From: an uncultured Tateyamaria sp. | GTDB lineage: Bacteria; Pseudomonadota; Alphaproteobacteria; Rhodobacterales; Rhodobacteraceae | Assembly (NCBI RefSeq): GCF_947503415.1 | Contig: NZ_CANNDS010000001.1 | Location: 496,001-560,000, forward strand | DNA length: 64,000 nucleotides | Reading direction: 5' to 3' | Shown here: positions 46,503-56,719 of the stretch, one piece after another | Numbering within the stretch: the first letter of the stretch is position 1 | Layout of the letters: each line of letters begins with the position of its first letter | The notes under the pieces: generated by a model | What the model was told of the DNA's origin: nothing | What the model saw: the letters and a program-made list of their open reading frames with translations, nothing else | The model's database searches: none | Position numbers and translations under genes: made by a program

Positions 46503-47645
46503 ATGACCGAACCTGACCGCCCCGTGTCATTGTTGGATCGTCGCACGCTGATCCTTGGGGCTTCAGCGCTTTCAGTGACGGCCTGCGCGGGCCAGGTACC
46601 CAGCCTCGATGAATTGCCCGACCCAAACGCGCCCGATCCGCTTGCCCGTTATCGGCTCTCAACCTCGGACGATGCGGATGCGTGGATGCGCCACCTCGAC
46701 CCATCCCGGATGCGCGGCGGACCCGACATGCTTGCGCTGTCTGGCGGCGGAGAGGATGGCGCATTTGGCGCAGGCGCTCTGAATGGCTGGACCTCGCATG
46801 GCAGCAGGCCCGAGTTTGACCTTGTTACGGGGATTTCGACCGGAGCCTTGATCGCGCCCTTTGCCTTTGCCGGACCTGAACACGACACCGCCCTAAAACA
46901 GATTTTCACCCAGCATGGGCCGGACGATATCCTGCGCTTGCGGGGGTTGCGCGGGCTGTTGAACGACTCGCTTTACGATGTGAAACCGATGGCAAACCTG
47001 ATTGCCAAATACACTTCTGCCGATGTGTTGAACGCCGTTGCTGCCCGTCACGCTGAAGGCGCACGCCTGTTTGTCGTGACATCCAATCTGGACACAGGCA
47101 AAGGCACGGTTTGGAACATGGGCGCGCTGGCATCTGACGGGCAATACGAGCTGTTCCGTGAGGTGATGCGCGCCTCATCCGCGCTGCCGGGCCTGTTTCC
47201 GCCGGTCACGCTGCAATACGGGACCGAGGGCCGTACCGTCCGTGAAACCCATATCGACGGTGGCGTAAACATGCAGCTTTTGGCGGTGCCGCCCGCCGCG
47301 TTTTCGGGTCCGGCACGTCGCGGGAATGGAGGGCATCTGTATGTCGTGATCAACAACACGCTTGATCCCTCCCCCCAACCTGTTGCGCGCAACGTCATGT
47401 CAATCTCTCAACGCGCCCTCACCACCATGATCCGGTCAAGTGCAGCTGAAACGGTGCGATCCGCGCGGCTGTTCTCGCAGCAAAGTGACCTTGATCTGTC
47501 GGTGGCATCCATCGCTCAGGAGTCCGGCATCACGTTTGATCCCGGCGCACGGTTCGACCAGCAATACATGCAACAGCTCTTTGCACATGGCTACGACCGG
47601 GCCGCGCGCGGTGCTTTGTGGGGCAACCTGCCCAATACGATCTGA
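46503..47645 (+). CDS. Patatin-like phospholipase, putative lipoprotein
   Basis: Lipobox LSVTAC; SGGGEDGAFGAGALNGW, GISTGAL (GxSxG), DGGV dyad. Confidence 0.88.
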   Translation: MTEPDRPVSLLDRRTLILGASALSVTACAGQVPSLDELPDPNAPDPLARYRLSTSDDADAWMRHLDPSRMRGGPDMLALSGGGEDGAFGAGALNGWTSHGSRPEFDLVTGISTGALIAPFAFAGPEHDTALKQIFTQHGPDDILRLRGLRGLLNDSLYDVKPMANLIAKYTSADVLNAVAARHAEGARLFVVTSNLDTGKGTVWNMGALASDGQYELFREVMRASSALPGLFPPVTLQYGTEGRTVRETHIDGGVNMQLLAVPPAAFSGPARRGNGGHLYVVINNTLDPSPQPVARNVMSISQRALTTMIRSSAAETVRSARLFSQQSDLDLSVASIAQESGITFDPGARFDQQYMQQLFAHGYDRAARGALWGNLPNTI

Positions 47646-47739
47646 CCGCCACCCACAGGGCCACAAATCGTCACAGAGCCGACGGTGAAACACGCATCAA
47701 AACGTGGTCCAATTCCAGAGAATGCAGAAACGACAGGCC

Positions 47740-48459
47740 ATGGCACAAGAACAAAAACACATCTTGATTGTCGAGGACGATGCCGAGATTGCTGACATGG
47801 TGGGCAAGGCGCTTGGTCATGCCGGTTATCACGTGTCTGCTGTCATGACCTCGGACGAAGTGCACATCACCTTTGCCAACGACCCTCCCGATCTGGTGCT
47901 GCTCGACATCATGCTTCCGGGTGATGATGGCATCGATATCATTCGCCAAATCCACCTCAGCCGCACCACTCCGGTGATCATGCTCACGGCCCTGAGCGAA
48001 GCCGGGGACAAGGTCAAGGCCCTGCGCCTTGGCGCGGATGACTACGTGTCAAAACCCTTCAATTCTCAGGAACTGCTGGCCCGGATCGAAGCGGTGTTGC
48101 GCCGGGCTGCGGTCTCACCAAAACAGGCGCGGGATGTGTATCTGGAATTTGACGGCTGGCGGCTCGACACAAGGTCGCGCGACTTCCGGGCGCCGGACGG
48201 ATCGCTGGTCTTGCTGACCAGCGCCGAATTCGACCTGCTACGTGTCCTGTGCGAGCATGCCGGCCAAATCCTGAGCCGCGACAAACTGGTCCTCATGACC
48301 CAGAAGCGTCAGGTCGAACCCTATGACCGCAGTGTCGATACGCTGATCAGCCGCATCCGGCAGAAAACCGAAAACGATCCAACGCACCCGGCGATCATCA
48401 AGACAGTGCGCAATGGCGGCTATGTCTTTGCCCCCAAGGTGCAGGAGATCATGCCGTGA
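47740..48459 (+). CDS. OmpR family response regulator
   Basis: ILIVEDDAEIADMVGKALGHAGY, LVLLDIMLPGDDG, ADDYVSKPFNSQEL. Confidence 0.95.
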   Translation: MAQEQKHILIVEDDAEIADMVGKALGHAGYHVSAVMTSDEVHITFANDPPDLVLLDIMLPGDDGIDIIRQIHLSRTTPVIMLTALSEAGDKVKALRLGADDYVSKPFNSQELLARIEAVLRRAAVSPKQARDVYLEFDGWRLDTRSRDFRAPDGSLVLLTSAEFDLLRVLCEHAGQILSRDKLVLMTQKRQVEPYDRSVDTLISRIRQKTENDPTHPAIIKTVRNGGYVFAPKVQEIMP

Positions 48460-49808
48460 TCGAACGTCTGCGCCGTTGGATCGGAACGTTCGGGATCCGG
48501 GCACAGATCGTCATGTTGTTGGTGGGCACGCAGCTTTTGGCGCATGCCGTGACCTTTGGCTTCATGCTATATCTGTCCAGCGAACTTGGTCGCAAATCCG
48601 AAGTCATTCGGGATCTGTCCGATCCGATGTTCAGCGTGCTGCGCGTGCTGGGCGATGACCCCGCAAAGCTGGATGTGCTGGTCGATCAGGACCGCCGTTT
48701 CAGCCTCGTTGACGAGGCACCGCGCGTATCCAGTCTGCCGGAAGTCGACGCCGTCGTGACCGAGGCGATCGGGTCGGGGCCCGTTGCGGACGTCGTGGCC
48801 TTCGCCCTGCCAGCCAGCGCTAATTGGCCACCCGCCCCGCGCGTGCAGCCCTTTGGTCTGGCCAGCAGGGCACCGGATGGGCGGTGGCTGATCTTTACGC
48901 CACGGCCCAACGTCATCACCCGCACGCTTCCCCGTGTCGCCTCCACATTGGCACTCAGCCTGCTTGCTTTGCCGTTGATGCTGATGTCGGTCTGGGCGGG
49001 GGCATGGTTGGTCGCCCCAATTGCCCGGCTGTCAGCCGCCACAAACGCCTTTGCCCGCGATATTCAAGCCCCCGACATGGCGGTTGAAGGTGCCTTGGAA
49101 GTCCGCCGCGCCATCGTCGCCTTCAACCACATGCAGCATAAGTTGCGCAGGCTGATAGACGACCGCGCAAACACGCTCGCCTCCATAGGGCACGACATGC
49201 GCACACCGCTGACCCGTCTGCGCCTGCGCCTTGAAACAACCCACTTGGGCGATGCGAAAGCCCCGGTCGAACGGGACCTGTCGGTGCTTGAAACCATGAT
49301 CGACGATGCCTTGCGTTTCATGCGCGACGATCAGCATCAGGTTGATCTGCAAAACATTGATTTGACTGCCCTTTGCCAGACAGCAGTAGACGCCATGCGG
49401 GATCAGGGCCACGATGTCGTAATGTCCAGCACGTCCCGCGTTGTTGCAATCGGCGACCTGACGCTGACCATGCGGGCACTGGATAATATCCTGAACAACG
49501 CGGTCAAACACGCAGATGCAGCCGTGGTTGCCGTGGAAATCAACCTGGACTCGGCGACAGCGCAGATCACCGTCACAGACACCGGGCCGGGTATCCCTGA
49601 TCACCTGATCGCGTTTGTGCAACAACCCTTCAACCGGCTGCCAACCGTGGCCGCAGGGGACACCGGCGACAAGTCCGGCTTTGGACTTGGCCTTGCCATC
49701 GCAAGCGACCTGATGGCGCGCCAGTCCGGCACGTTGGAGCTGGCCGCAAACACCCCACACGGGCTCAGGGCCACCCTGACCCTCCCAACGCAGCGCGACG
49801 GCGCATGA
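48456..49808 (+). CDS. Sensor histidine kinase
   Basis: Two TMs, HAMP, ASIGHDMRTPLTRLRLRLE, DTGPGIPDHLI, GFGLGLAIASDLMARQSG. Confidence 0.94.
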   Translation: MIERLRRWIGTFGIRAQIVMLLVGTQLLAHAVTFGFMLYLSSELGRKSEVIRDLSDPMFSVLRVLGDDPAKLDVLVDQDRRFSLVDEAPRVSSLPEVDAVVTEAIGSGPVADVVAFALPASANWPPAPRVQPFGLASRAPDGRWLIFTPRPNVITRTLPRVASTLALSLLALPLMLMSVWAGAWLVAPIARLSAATNAFARDIQAPDMAVEGALEVRRAIVAFNHMQHKLRRLIDDRANTLASIGHDMRTPLTRLRLRLETTHLGDAKAPVERDLSVLETMIDDALRFMRDDQHQVDLQNIDLTALCQTAVDAMRDQGHDVVMSSTSRVVAIGDLTLTMRALDNILNNAVKHADAAVVAVEINLDSATAQITVTDTGPGIPDHLIAFVQQPFNRLPTVAAGDTGDKSGFGLGLAIASDLMARQSGTLELAANTPHGLRATLTLPTQRDGA

Positions 49809-49924
49809 CCGACGAACCACCCCCAAGACCCCGGATGGGCAGACCGGAGGTGTGGATAATCGTCGCGCTTCTGATCATCGCAGCCCTGTCGGGCATCTAC
49901 GCAGCACGTGTCCTGATGTTTTGA
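49805..49924 (+). CDS. 39-aa single-TM microprotein translationally coupled to the histidine kinase
   Basis: ATGA overlap with kinase stop; MTDEPPPRPRMGRPEVWIIVALLIIAALSGIYAARVLMF*; below the length cut-off of the ORF track. Confidence 0.6.
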   Translation: MTDEPPPRPRMGRPEVWIIVALLIIAALSGIYAARVLMF

Positions 49925-49964
49925 TGCGCGCTGTTCCTTCTCCTCCATACGAAAGGACCCAGAC

Positions 49965-50300
49965 ATGAAATGCACGACACTTTTCATACTTCCCTTGACG
50001 CTCGCGATTCTGTCGCTGGCCACAGTGGCCCACGCCGATGTCACGCGACTGGCAGACGGCCAGCCCTGGAACGCCGATAACGGCGAAGGCCGCTCGATGA
50101 CCATGACCCTCGCGCCGGACGGCACGGGCCGAATGAAAATGGGGATCATGTCGCGCAAGGTAGCGTGGCGCGATGCCGATGGCGCGCTGTGCCTGAACGG
50201 CCTGCCCGGTGGCGGTGAACGCTGCATGGCGTTGCAACCCGTCCAGGGCGGATACCGGGCCGAGGCAAGCGACGGCACCATCCTGATCCTGACCCGCTGA
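49965..50300 (+). CDS. Small secreted protein of unknown function
   Basis: Signal peptide; LADGQPWNADNGEGRSMTMTLAPDG...VAWRDADGALCLNGLPGGGERCMALQPVQGGY. Confidence 0.75.
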   Translation: MKCTTLFILPLTLAILSLATVAHADVTRLADGQPWNADNGEGRSMTMTLAPDGTGRMKMGIMSRKVAWRDADGALCLNGLPGGGERCMALQPVQGGYRAEASDGTILILTR

Positions 50301-51282
50301 CCCAGGCAAAAGACAGGCCAATGCAACCCATCATCGACGCGCTTTTTGGACGAACTGCACCGGTGCCGTACGGCATGTAATTGGCGATGACCATCAACGT
50401 GCCGTTGGTTGCATTGGCCTGCCACGTGTTCTGGCACCTATTGGCGGTTGGGCTGAAGGACTGGCGCTTCCAGATCGTGCGCCGCGCAACGCAACCCAGT
50501 TCCGGCGCGAGCCAAGGAACAACTTTTACGTGCTATGTGTGAGCCCACCTTCGCAGTGGTGCTGACCTATCTCGGCATCATGGTATGCGTGCGGAGTTAA
50601 CTTGGCATCTCGGACCATCACTTGTCGGTTGCCCTGCTGACCTTTTTGAGCAGGGATGATGGGAACCGGGCTGGATGGTTACGAAGTGCGTTATGACGAA
50701 TTCCAAGTCTCATATGTGCTTTTTCATGCTGCAAAGTACAGCCATGAGCTGCATTCGGTTAGGTGATTTGAAATATGGAGCGCGATGAGTCGTCGTTGAT
50801 CGCAATACTGTCCACGGATGTCTCACAGGTCTGATCGTCTTCTAGGATCAGTAGTCCTACTGCGTCCCGGTGGAATAATCAGAGTCGTTCTACGTCCATC
50901 ACGGGCGCAAAAGTGTTACGAAACACATCCATCGTCGTTTTCGGCCGGAACTGTTTAAGCATCGGCGTCTCCTATCCTGCCTTTCGCCGTATTGCTGCCC
51001 TTTTGTATTTTCAAAGCTCTTAGCGGTCATGGGTTGTATGCAGTTTCCGACAAAAGTGTGCTGCTTCCTGCACCGGGCGTGTTGGACCCCTAGCGAACAT
51101 TCAGGCGTCATAACCTCGACATGCTGCGTCCCCACACCGGACGTTCGTACACAGCGGGGCATCTTCAACCGTGCAAGGCACGAAACGCGCACCCAGCCGT
51201 CGCTGATTGGTTTGCAATGATCTGAACGAGTCGGTTCGCAGCGTTGCATGTGTTACTTTTGCAGGATCGATGAGGAAGAAAC

Positions 51283-51528
51283 TTGAAGCGGCCGCCGAAC
51301 ACCATGCCCAGCTTTGTGCGAAAAGCTCTTGAAACTCATGAGCTTTGGGATCGCTATGATCAACGACCTTGGTATCAACGCAACGATTACCTTGGCTGGA
51401 TTTGTCGTGCCAAACGCGAAGAGACGAAATCAAAGCGGCTCAACCAAATGCTTGAAGAGTTACGGGCAGGAAACGTTTACATGAAAACGGTCTGGAACCC
51501 CAAGTCAGGATCGCGCAACCATGACTAG
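51283..51528 (+). CDS. Small YdeI/OmpD-associated-like protein
   Basis: YDQRPWYQRNDYLGWICRAKREETKSKRLNQMLEELRAGNVYMKTVW. Confidence 0.6.
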   Translation: MKRPPNTMPSFVRKALETHELWDRYDQRPWYQRNDYLGWICRAKREETKSKRLNQMLEELRAGNVYMKTVWNPKSGSRNHD

Positions 51529-51744
51529 GACCATCGCGTTGGTGAGCCAAGAACGGGCATTTGACGCTTTCCAAGGCCCTCGGCACAAGACAATAGGCTT
51601 CGATATTGACGGGGCCGCAAAGGCAAAGCACCGAACATTGCCGTTCGACTGACCGTCTTCATTTCAGCTTTGGGCCAGATCAGCATTTACCCCTTGCAGC
51701 CATCGCGCCGGTTTATGACGCGATGGCAGACGCGAGCTGATACC

Positions 51745-52914
51745 TTATCCCACCCGGCTCTCTTTTTCTGCCGCGTAGTTGTTTTGCGCGGTCTCCACAG
51801 CCTTTGCGTGGATCTCAGCCAGTTCCGGCCGCATCTTTTGCGCCCGCATGGCTGCGTTCATGGTTGACATGTGCTGCCCTTGGAAATGTGGGAAAACCTC
51901 GCGGGCGATAAGTTCGTAGGATTTGCGCGTCGCATCGAAATTGGCCCAGTTGTGTGCGAGCATCAGATAGGCCCCGAAGCCGCCATTGGATTGCGTCCAG
52001 AGCCGGTCAATTTGTGCCTTGCACATCTCGGGCGTGCCGATTGCCCCGAAGCCGCTGTCATTGATGAAGTCGATCATCTCCTTGGCGTTCTGCCCTGGCA
52101 TCGACATCTGCGGAAAGGCGGCGATTTCCTGAAAATAGTTGAACCAGTGTTCGATGCCATACTCCACATCGCGCCGCGCCTGTTCGGCCGTCTCGGCGAT
52201 ATGGCACAGCCCCACAAGCCGCCATTTGGACCGGTCGACCTGTTGGTTGTGGTGTTTCGCCTCTTCCTCGATCACGTCCCAATGCAGCGCAAGTGCGTCG
52301 AAACCGGCCGCTGTTGTTGCCCCGATCGAGATCAGCCCGGCTCCGTATTTGCCTGCAAGCTTCGGCCCCGTGGGCGAGGCGACTGCAGCGGTGGCCAGAT
52401 CGAAGTTGGAATAAGGCCTTAGATGCAGCCGCGCGTCTTTCAACACCCAGCGGTCGTTTTCGAAATTGACTGGTTCGTCGGAGCGCAAAAGCCGCGTAAT
52501 GATGTCCAGCCCATCGGCCAACAGCCCGCGTGTGTCCTTTTGCGACAACCCGATCATGGCCGCATCCGTGGGCAGCGATCCGGGTCCAAGTCCCAGCATC
52601 GCCCGCCCGCGCGTCAAGTGGTCAAGCTGCACGATCTTTTCTGCCACCCAAAGGGGATTGTGATAGCTGACAGATACAACGCCTGTCCCAAGTTTGATCC
52701 GCTTGGTGCGCGGAGCGGCGGTGGCGATCATCAGTTCCGGGCTGGCTGATATTTCCGATCCGGCGGAATGATGCTCGCCAAACCAAACTTCATCATAGTC
52801 GCACCGGTCCAGCCATTGCACCAGTTCGAGGTCCTGTTCGAGCGCCAAGGTCGGGTTGATCCCGGGTTTGTGAAACGGGGCAAGAAAAATGCCAAAACGC
52901 ATACGGTCGTTCAT
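51745..52914 (-). CDS. LLM class flavin-dependent (luciferase-like) monooxygenase
   Basis: MRFGIFLAPFHKPG...YDEVWFGEHHSAGSEISASPELMIATAAPRTKRIKLGTGVVSVSYHNPLWVAEKIVQLDHLTRGRAMLGLGPGS. Confidence 0.95.
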   Translation of the reverse strand: MNDRMRFGIFLAPFHKPGINPTLALEQDLELVQWLDRCDYDEVWFGEHHSAGSEISASPELMIATAAPRTKRIKLGTGVVSVSYHNPLWVAEKIVQLDHLTRGRAMLGLGPGSLPTDAAMIGLSQKDTRGLLADGLDIITRLLRSDEPVNFENDRWVLKDARLHLRPYSNFDLATAAVASPTGPKLAGKYGAGLISIGATTAAGFDALALHWDVIEEEAKHHNQQVDRSKWRLVGLCHIAETAEQARRDVEYGIEHWFNYFQEIAAFPQMSMPGQNAKEMIDFINDSGFGAIGTPEMCKAQIDRLWTQSNGGFGAYLMLAHNWANFDATRKSYELIAREVFPHFQGQHMSTMNAAMRAQKMRPELAEIHAKAVETAQNNYAAEKESRVG

Positions 52915-54048
52915 TCTTAGTCCTCCCTTAGGGTCATCCCCCATCATGCAGGATGACGCATGGTCAACCTAAGCGCGAAGGTCCCGATTCAGAAAGGATT
53001 AATCGGCGCACGTCTTGAACGTGGTCGACTATTGAGCCTGCAGACGCAGTTTCCTGCATCAGATCGTGTTTCTCACCGCATAAATCGACACAAGTATCGA
53101 TCCTCTGCACGCCGATCTTAAAGTGTATTGTAGCCTTCACTGAACGCCGGAGGTGGCCGCAACGTTGTTCCGTTCGCTTGATGCATCAATACTGTTTGAG
53201 GGCCGCGGGGGTCACGATGAAACCCTGTTGAATTACGACTTCGATGTTGGGCGGCTGCAGGAAGGTTTTCTGCTGCAACTGGTAAGAACCCGATGCCGCT
53301 TTAGGTCTCTGAGTTTACGCAATGAATGACTTCCGGCAAAAAGGCGACTTCGCTCGCCTCGCGGCAAGTGTTCCCCAGGCTTCTGACCAAGGCATCAAGG
53401 TATAACGGATGCAATTTCGGAACAGCCTGGTTTGCGGCGGTCAAAACCATGGAGTCGGTCGTTTTTAAATCTACCTCCGAAGCTAACAGAAAGCATTCGA
53501 GATTTGGGAAGGATTTGCGTTACCGGTGTACCCCACCACTGATCTAGATACTCAGGTTAAACTTAGGTCGCAGATTTATAGATCCAAATAGTTCTCAGAA
53601 GGTTTTCACAAGGCCATCCGCTATCTCCATTTCAACCCACGAAATTCTTGTAGATGCCGATCAGATTGTCTTTCGCATCAGTATGTCGGCGCCTTCGCTG
53701 TCGGATATTACGGTGCGATACCGGGCGGTGTAGGACGGCACGGCGCTGGTGAGGCGCGGCGATGTGAGTGGTATGTCGGCCAAAGACAGCATTTCAATCG
53801 TCCCAAGGCATAACGTGCTGAACGAGAAGAAAATTGGCAACTTACGGTCGAATGGCAATAAGCGCTCGTATTGGCAGAAGAGACGCATGTTTGTGCCGGA
53901 TGGTTGGTCGTAGAAAACCAAGAGCATTGCTTAGCGACGGCGGTCCGGTGCGGACAAACAGCTCGACGTTGGAAGCTGTGATCGGGCTGTTGCATAAAAC
54001 GTCGAAATACAATGGGGCGCCCGCGGCCTTACGGGCTTACCGCAACAT

Positions 54049-55476
54049 TCAAGCCACTTCGAACCACCCCATCATGCCCGACTTCTGGTGTGACAGCATG
54101 TGGCAGTGGATCATCCAGACACCGGGATTGTCCGCCACGAAAGCGATTTCCACGGTTTCATCCGCACCCACGAGGACAGTGTCGCGCACGTCGCCCGCGG
54201 TATTGGCAGACCCGCTTTGCGATTGAATCGTGAAGTGGTGCCCGTGCAGATGAATGGCGTGCGGAAATCTGGACCTGTTGGTCATCTGCATGTGAACCGT
54301 GCGCCCCAGTTCGGCGCGGAACATCGGCTCATCCATTCCGTGGGCCACGCCGTTGAAGGCCCAGACCATGCCGTTCGCAGCGAGGTCGCGGAAGTCCAAA
54401 GTGTCGCCGTGATAGCGGGCACTTTGCATTCCGCGCATGGCGCCACCGTCCATCAGCAGCGTTTCGCGCTGCGGCTCCGACAGATCCGGTGCGGGCAGTG
54501 TGCCCCATGCTGGCAAGGGCCGCACATCGGCCGATGGTGTCGCTACAGGATCGCCCTGGTGGACAAATGCGGCGATCTCCACCCAGGTGCCATTGCCGGG
54601 ATCAAGCAGCAGGCTTGCCCGAGCTTCCCCATCCATACGTCCGTCAATCACCACATCCGCCCGTTGCGCCGGGCCAAGGACAAGCGTTTCCACAGCGCGA
54701 GGCGCAATCGGGTGACCATCCAGAGCGATGACCGAAGCGGACAGGTCCGGCAGGGCGAGCGGCATGATCCTGTCGGTGGCTGCGTTGATGATCCTGAGCC
54801 GTACACGTTCGCCCGGTCGAATGCGCAAGTCGGGATAAGCCATCCCATTTACGGTGACCGTATTGCCCATGCGTCCCCCATGCGCGGCGGCGTGCAGATC
54901 ATCCCACCGACCCTCGACAATGGCGGCGGCGTCGCCCAGCAGCCAATCATCCAGAACCAGCACCAGCTCGCGCGTTGCAGCGCCCAGCTCTCCCAGCCAC
55001 GGGTCGCGATCTTCGACGATCAGCGGCCCGGCCAGCCCACGTGCGACCTGTTCGGTACTGCGATTGTGCGAATGATACCAATAGGTTCCGGGATCGGGCG
55101 CAATGAAGTCATACTCGAAACTGTCGCCGGGCAGCACGGGGGCTTGGGTCAGTGGGGCCGCACCATCCATCCCGTTCTCGATGCGGATACCATGCCAGTG
55201 CACCGCCGTGGCTTGGGGCAGATCGTTCTGCAGTCGGTACCTGACCCGTTCCCCGGCCCTTACCCGTATCTCTGGCCCGGGTACTGTTCCGAAGCTGTCT
55301 GTTGCGTAAGCCCAAACGGGCGTTTCCGGAAACCCGGTCGGGGCGAGTTGCGCAAGTGCCGGGGCCGCGCGCAATATCGGCAGGTCGGTTCCCGCGAAAG
55401 GGGTCCGCGCCAGCAGAACCGATCCGCCAAGGGCGGCGGTGCCTTGCAGAACGGCGCGTCTGGTGAATGGGCGCAT
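54049..55476 (-). CDS. Tat-exported multicopper oxidase
   Basis: Twin-Arg FTRRAVLQG; copper motifs HWHG, WYHSH, HAIHLHGHHF, HCHMLSHQKSGMMGWFEV. Confidence 0.95.
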   Translation of the reverse strand: MRPFTRRAVLQGTAALGGSVLLARTPFAGTDLPILRAAPALAQLAPTGFPETPVWAYATDSFGTVPGPEIRVRAGERVRYRLQNDLPQATAVHWHGIRIENGMDGAAPLTQAPVLPGDSFEYDFIAPDPGTYWYHSHNRSTEQVARGLAGPLIVEDRDPWLGELGAATRELVLVLDDWLLGDAAAIVEGRWDDLHAAAHGGRMGNTVTVNGMAYPDLRIRPGERVRLRIINAATDRIMPLALPDLSASVIALDGHPIAPRAVETLVLGPAQRADVVIDGRMDGEARASLLLDPGNGTWVEIAAFVHQGDPVATPSADVRPLPAWGTLPAPDLSEPQRETLLMDGGAMRGMQSARYHGDTLDFRDLAANGMVWAFNGVAHGMDEPMFRAELGRTVHMQMTNRSRFPHAIHLHGHHFTIQSQSGSANTAGDVRDTVLVGADETVEIAFVADNPGVWMIHCHMLSHQKSGMMGWFEVA

Positions 55477-55490
55477 GATCGGGCTCCTTG

Positions 55491-56369
55491 TTAGAGGTTG
55501 ACTGGGGGCGTGGTGATGGATGCCAGCGCCGCCGTGGCCATCAGGATAAGCAGCACGGCGATAGCCTCGAAGTAGATCGACCGGCGCAGATGGATTGCGG
55601 CGGATGGTGCGCCGCGGGCAAGCGCCGGGACAAGGCGCCACTTGTTGAACGCGGCAATGATCATCAGCCCCGTCACGATGATGAGCTTCATCAGAAGCGT
55701 CCAACCGTAAGCGGTGGTGAAGAGTGCGACCAGCGAACCGGTCATCAGCCACGCGAAGGTCGCGCCCACGAGGATCAGTAGCGCGACAGTCACGCTGGCG
55801 ATCTGCCCAAACCGGTGGAGCAGCGCAGCCCCGCCCGCGTCTTTGGCTGCGTGCCGCAAGGGGGCCAGAGCGCCGACCCAGAAGGCCGCCGCCAGAAGGT
55901 GGAGGGTCAAGAGCGACGCAAGAAGCCAGCGAGGATCCCCGAGCGCATGCCCCACAGAAGTGTAGGATACGCCGATCATCGCCGCCCCAACCAGACCTGC
56001 CACAAGGCCAGCGATGCTGTCGAACATCGCCGTAAAAACCAGCGCGGTCCCTACGCTGTGCCAGACTGCGGCGGTCCCAAGAGGGCTGTCCCAGACAAAG
56101 CCCAGCATCATCGGATCGAACGCCCCTTGCAGTCCCATCCCCGAGATACGCCCGGCACGGATGCCAAAGCGGACAGCCAATATTGCCAGACCAATCAGCG
56201 CGGCCACAATTGCGATCTTGCGGGCAAGGCGACGCACATCGGTTGGAGCCTCAGGGAACGCGGCAAGGAAAAGGGGCCCTCCCATCGCCAAGAGCGCCGC
56301 GCCATAGCCTGCAGCTTTGGCGATGATGGCTGCAATGGCCCATTCGTCGATCGGAGCCAGCCCCTCCAT
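55491..56369 (-). CDS. copD: CopD family copper resistance membrane protein
   Basis: Multi-TM; SVGHALGDPRWLLASLLTLHLLAAAFWVGALAPLRH, FNKWRLVPAL. Confidence 0.9.
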   Translation of the reverse strand: MEGLAPIDEWAIAAIIAKAAGYGAALLAMGGPLFLAAFPEAPTDVRRLARKIAIVAALIGLAILAVRFGIRAGRISGMGLQGAFDPMMLGFVWDSPLGTAAVWHSVGTALVFTAMFDSIAGLVAGLVGAAMIGVSYTSVGHALGDPRWLLASLLTLHLLAAAFWVGALAPLRHAAKDAGGAALLHRFGQIASVTVALLILVGATFAWLMTGSLVALFTTAYGWTLLMKLIIVTGLMIIAAFNKWRLVPALARGAPSAAIHLRRSIYFEAIAVLLILMATAALASITTPPVNL

Positions 56370-56374
56370 GACAA

Positions 56375-56719
56375 TCAATCCGCGACTGTGAAGCCAAACG
56401 TGCCCTGCATCGGGTGCCCGTCCGCCGACAAGCCCCGCCAGTCGACCGTATAGGCACCGTGCGGCAGATCGGCGGGTGGCATGGCGCGAAACTCGGTCAC
56501 GGGATCCATACCGGTCTCGCGCGCGACGGCGACGTCCCCAGCGGGCCCGGTCATTGTAATCGCGGTCACGCGCATCGGCGCATCGAACCGCAGTTCGATA
56601 ACCTCGACCTTTTCCATCGTGGCATCGTTCGCAGGTGTCGTCTGTTCCGCTTTCGAGTGCGCCCAAACTCCGGTCGCCATCGCGGCGAGAGCAAGAGCGG
56701 CAAAGAGGGTCTGTCTCAT
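56375..56719 (-). CDS. copC: CopC family copper-binding protein
   Basis: Signal peptide then HSKAEQTTPANDATMEKVEVIELRFDAPM...GAYTVDWRGLSADGHPMQGTFGFTV. Confidence 0.92.
   Translation of the reverse strand: MRQTLFAALALAAMATGVWAHSKAEQTTPANDATMEKVEVIELRFDAPMRVTAITMTGPAGDVAVARETGMDPVTEFRAMPPADLPHGAYTVDWRGLSADGHPMQGTFGFTVAD

Noticed and set aside
50385-51282. Short membrane-like frame MTINVPLVALACHVFWHLLAVGLKDWRFQ and neighbours
   Set aside because: Broken after about 50 codons with no recognisable family; probably decayed DNA, too weak to list as a gene.
54100-55494. 464-aa plus-strand ORF
   Set aside because: Antisense shadow of the multicopper oxidase gene.
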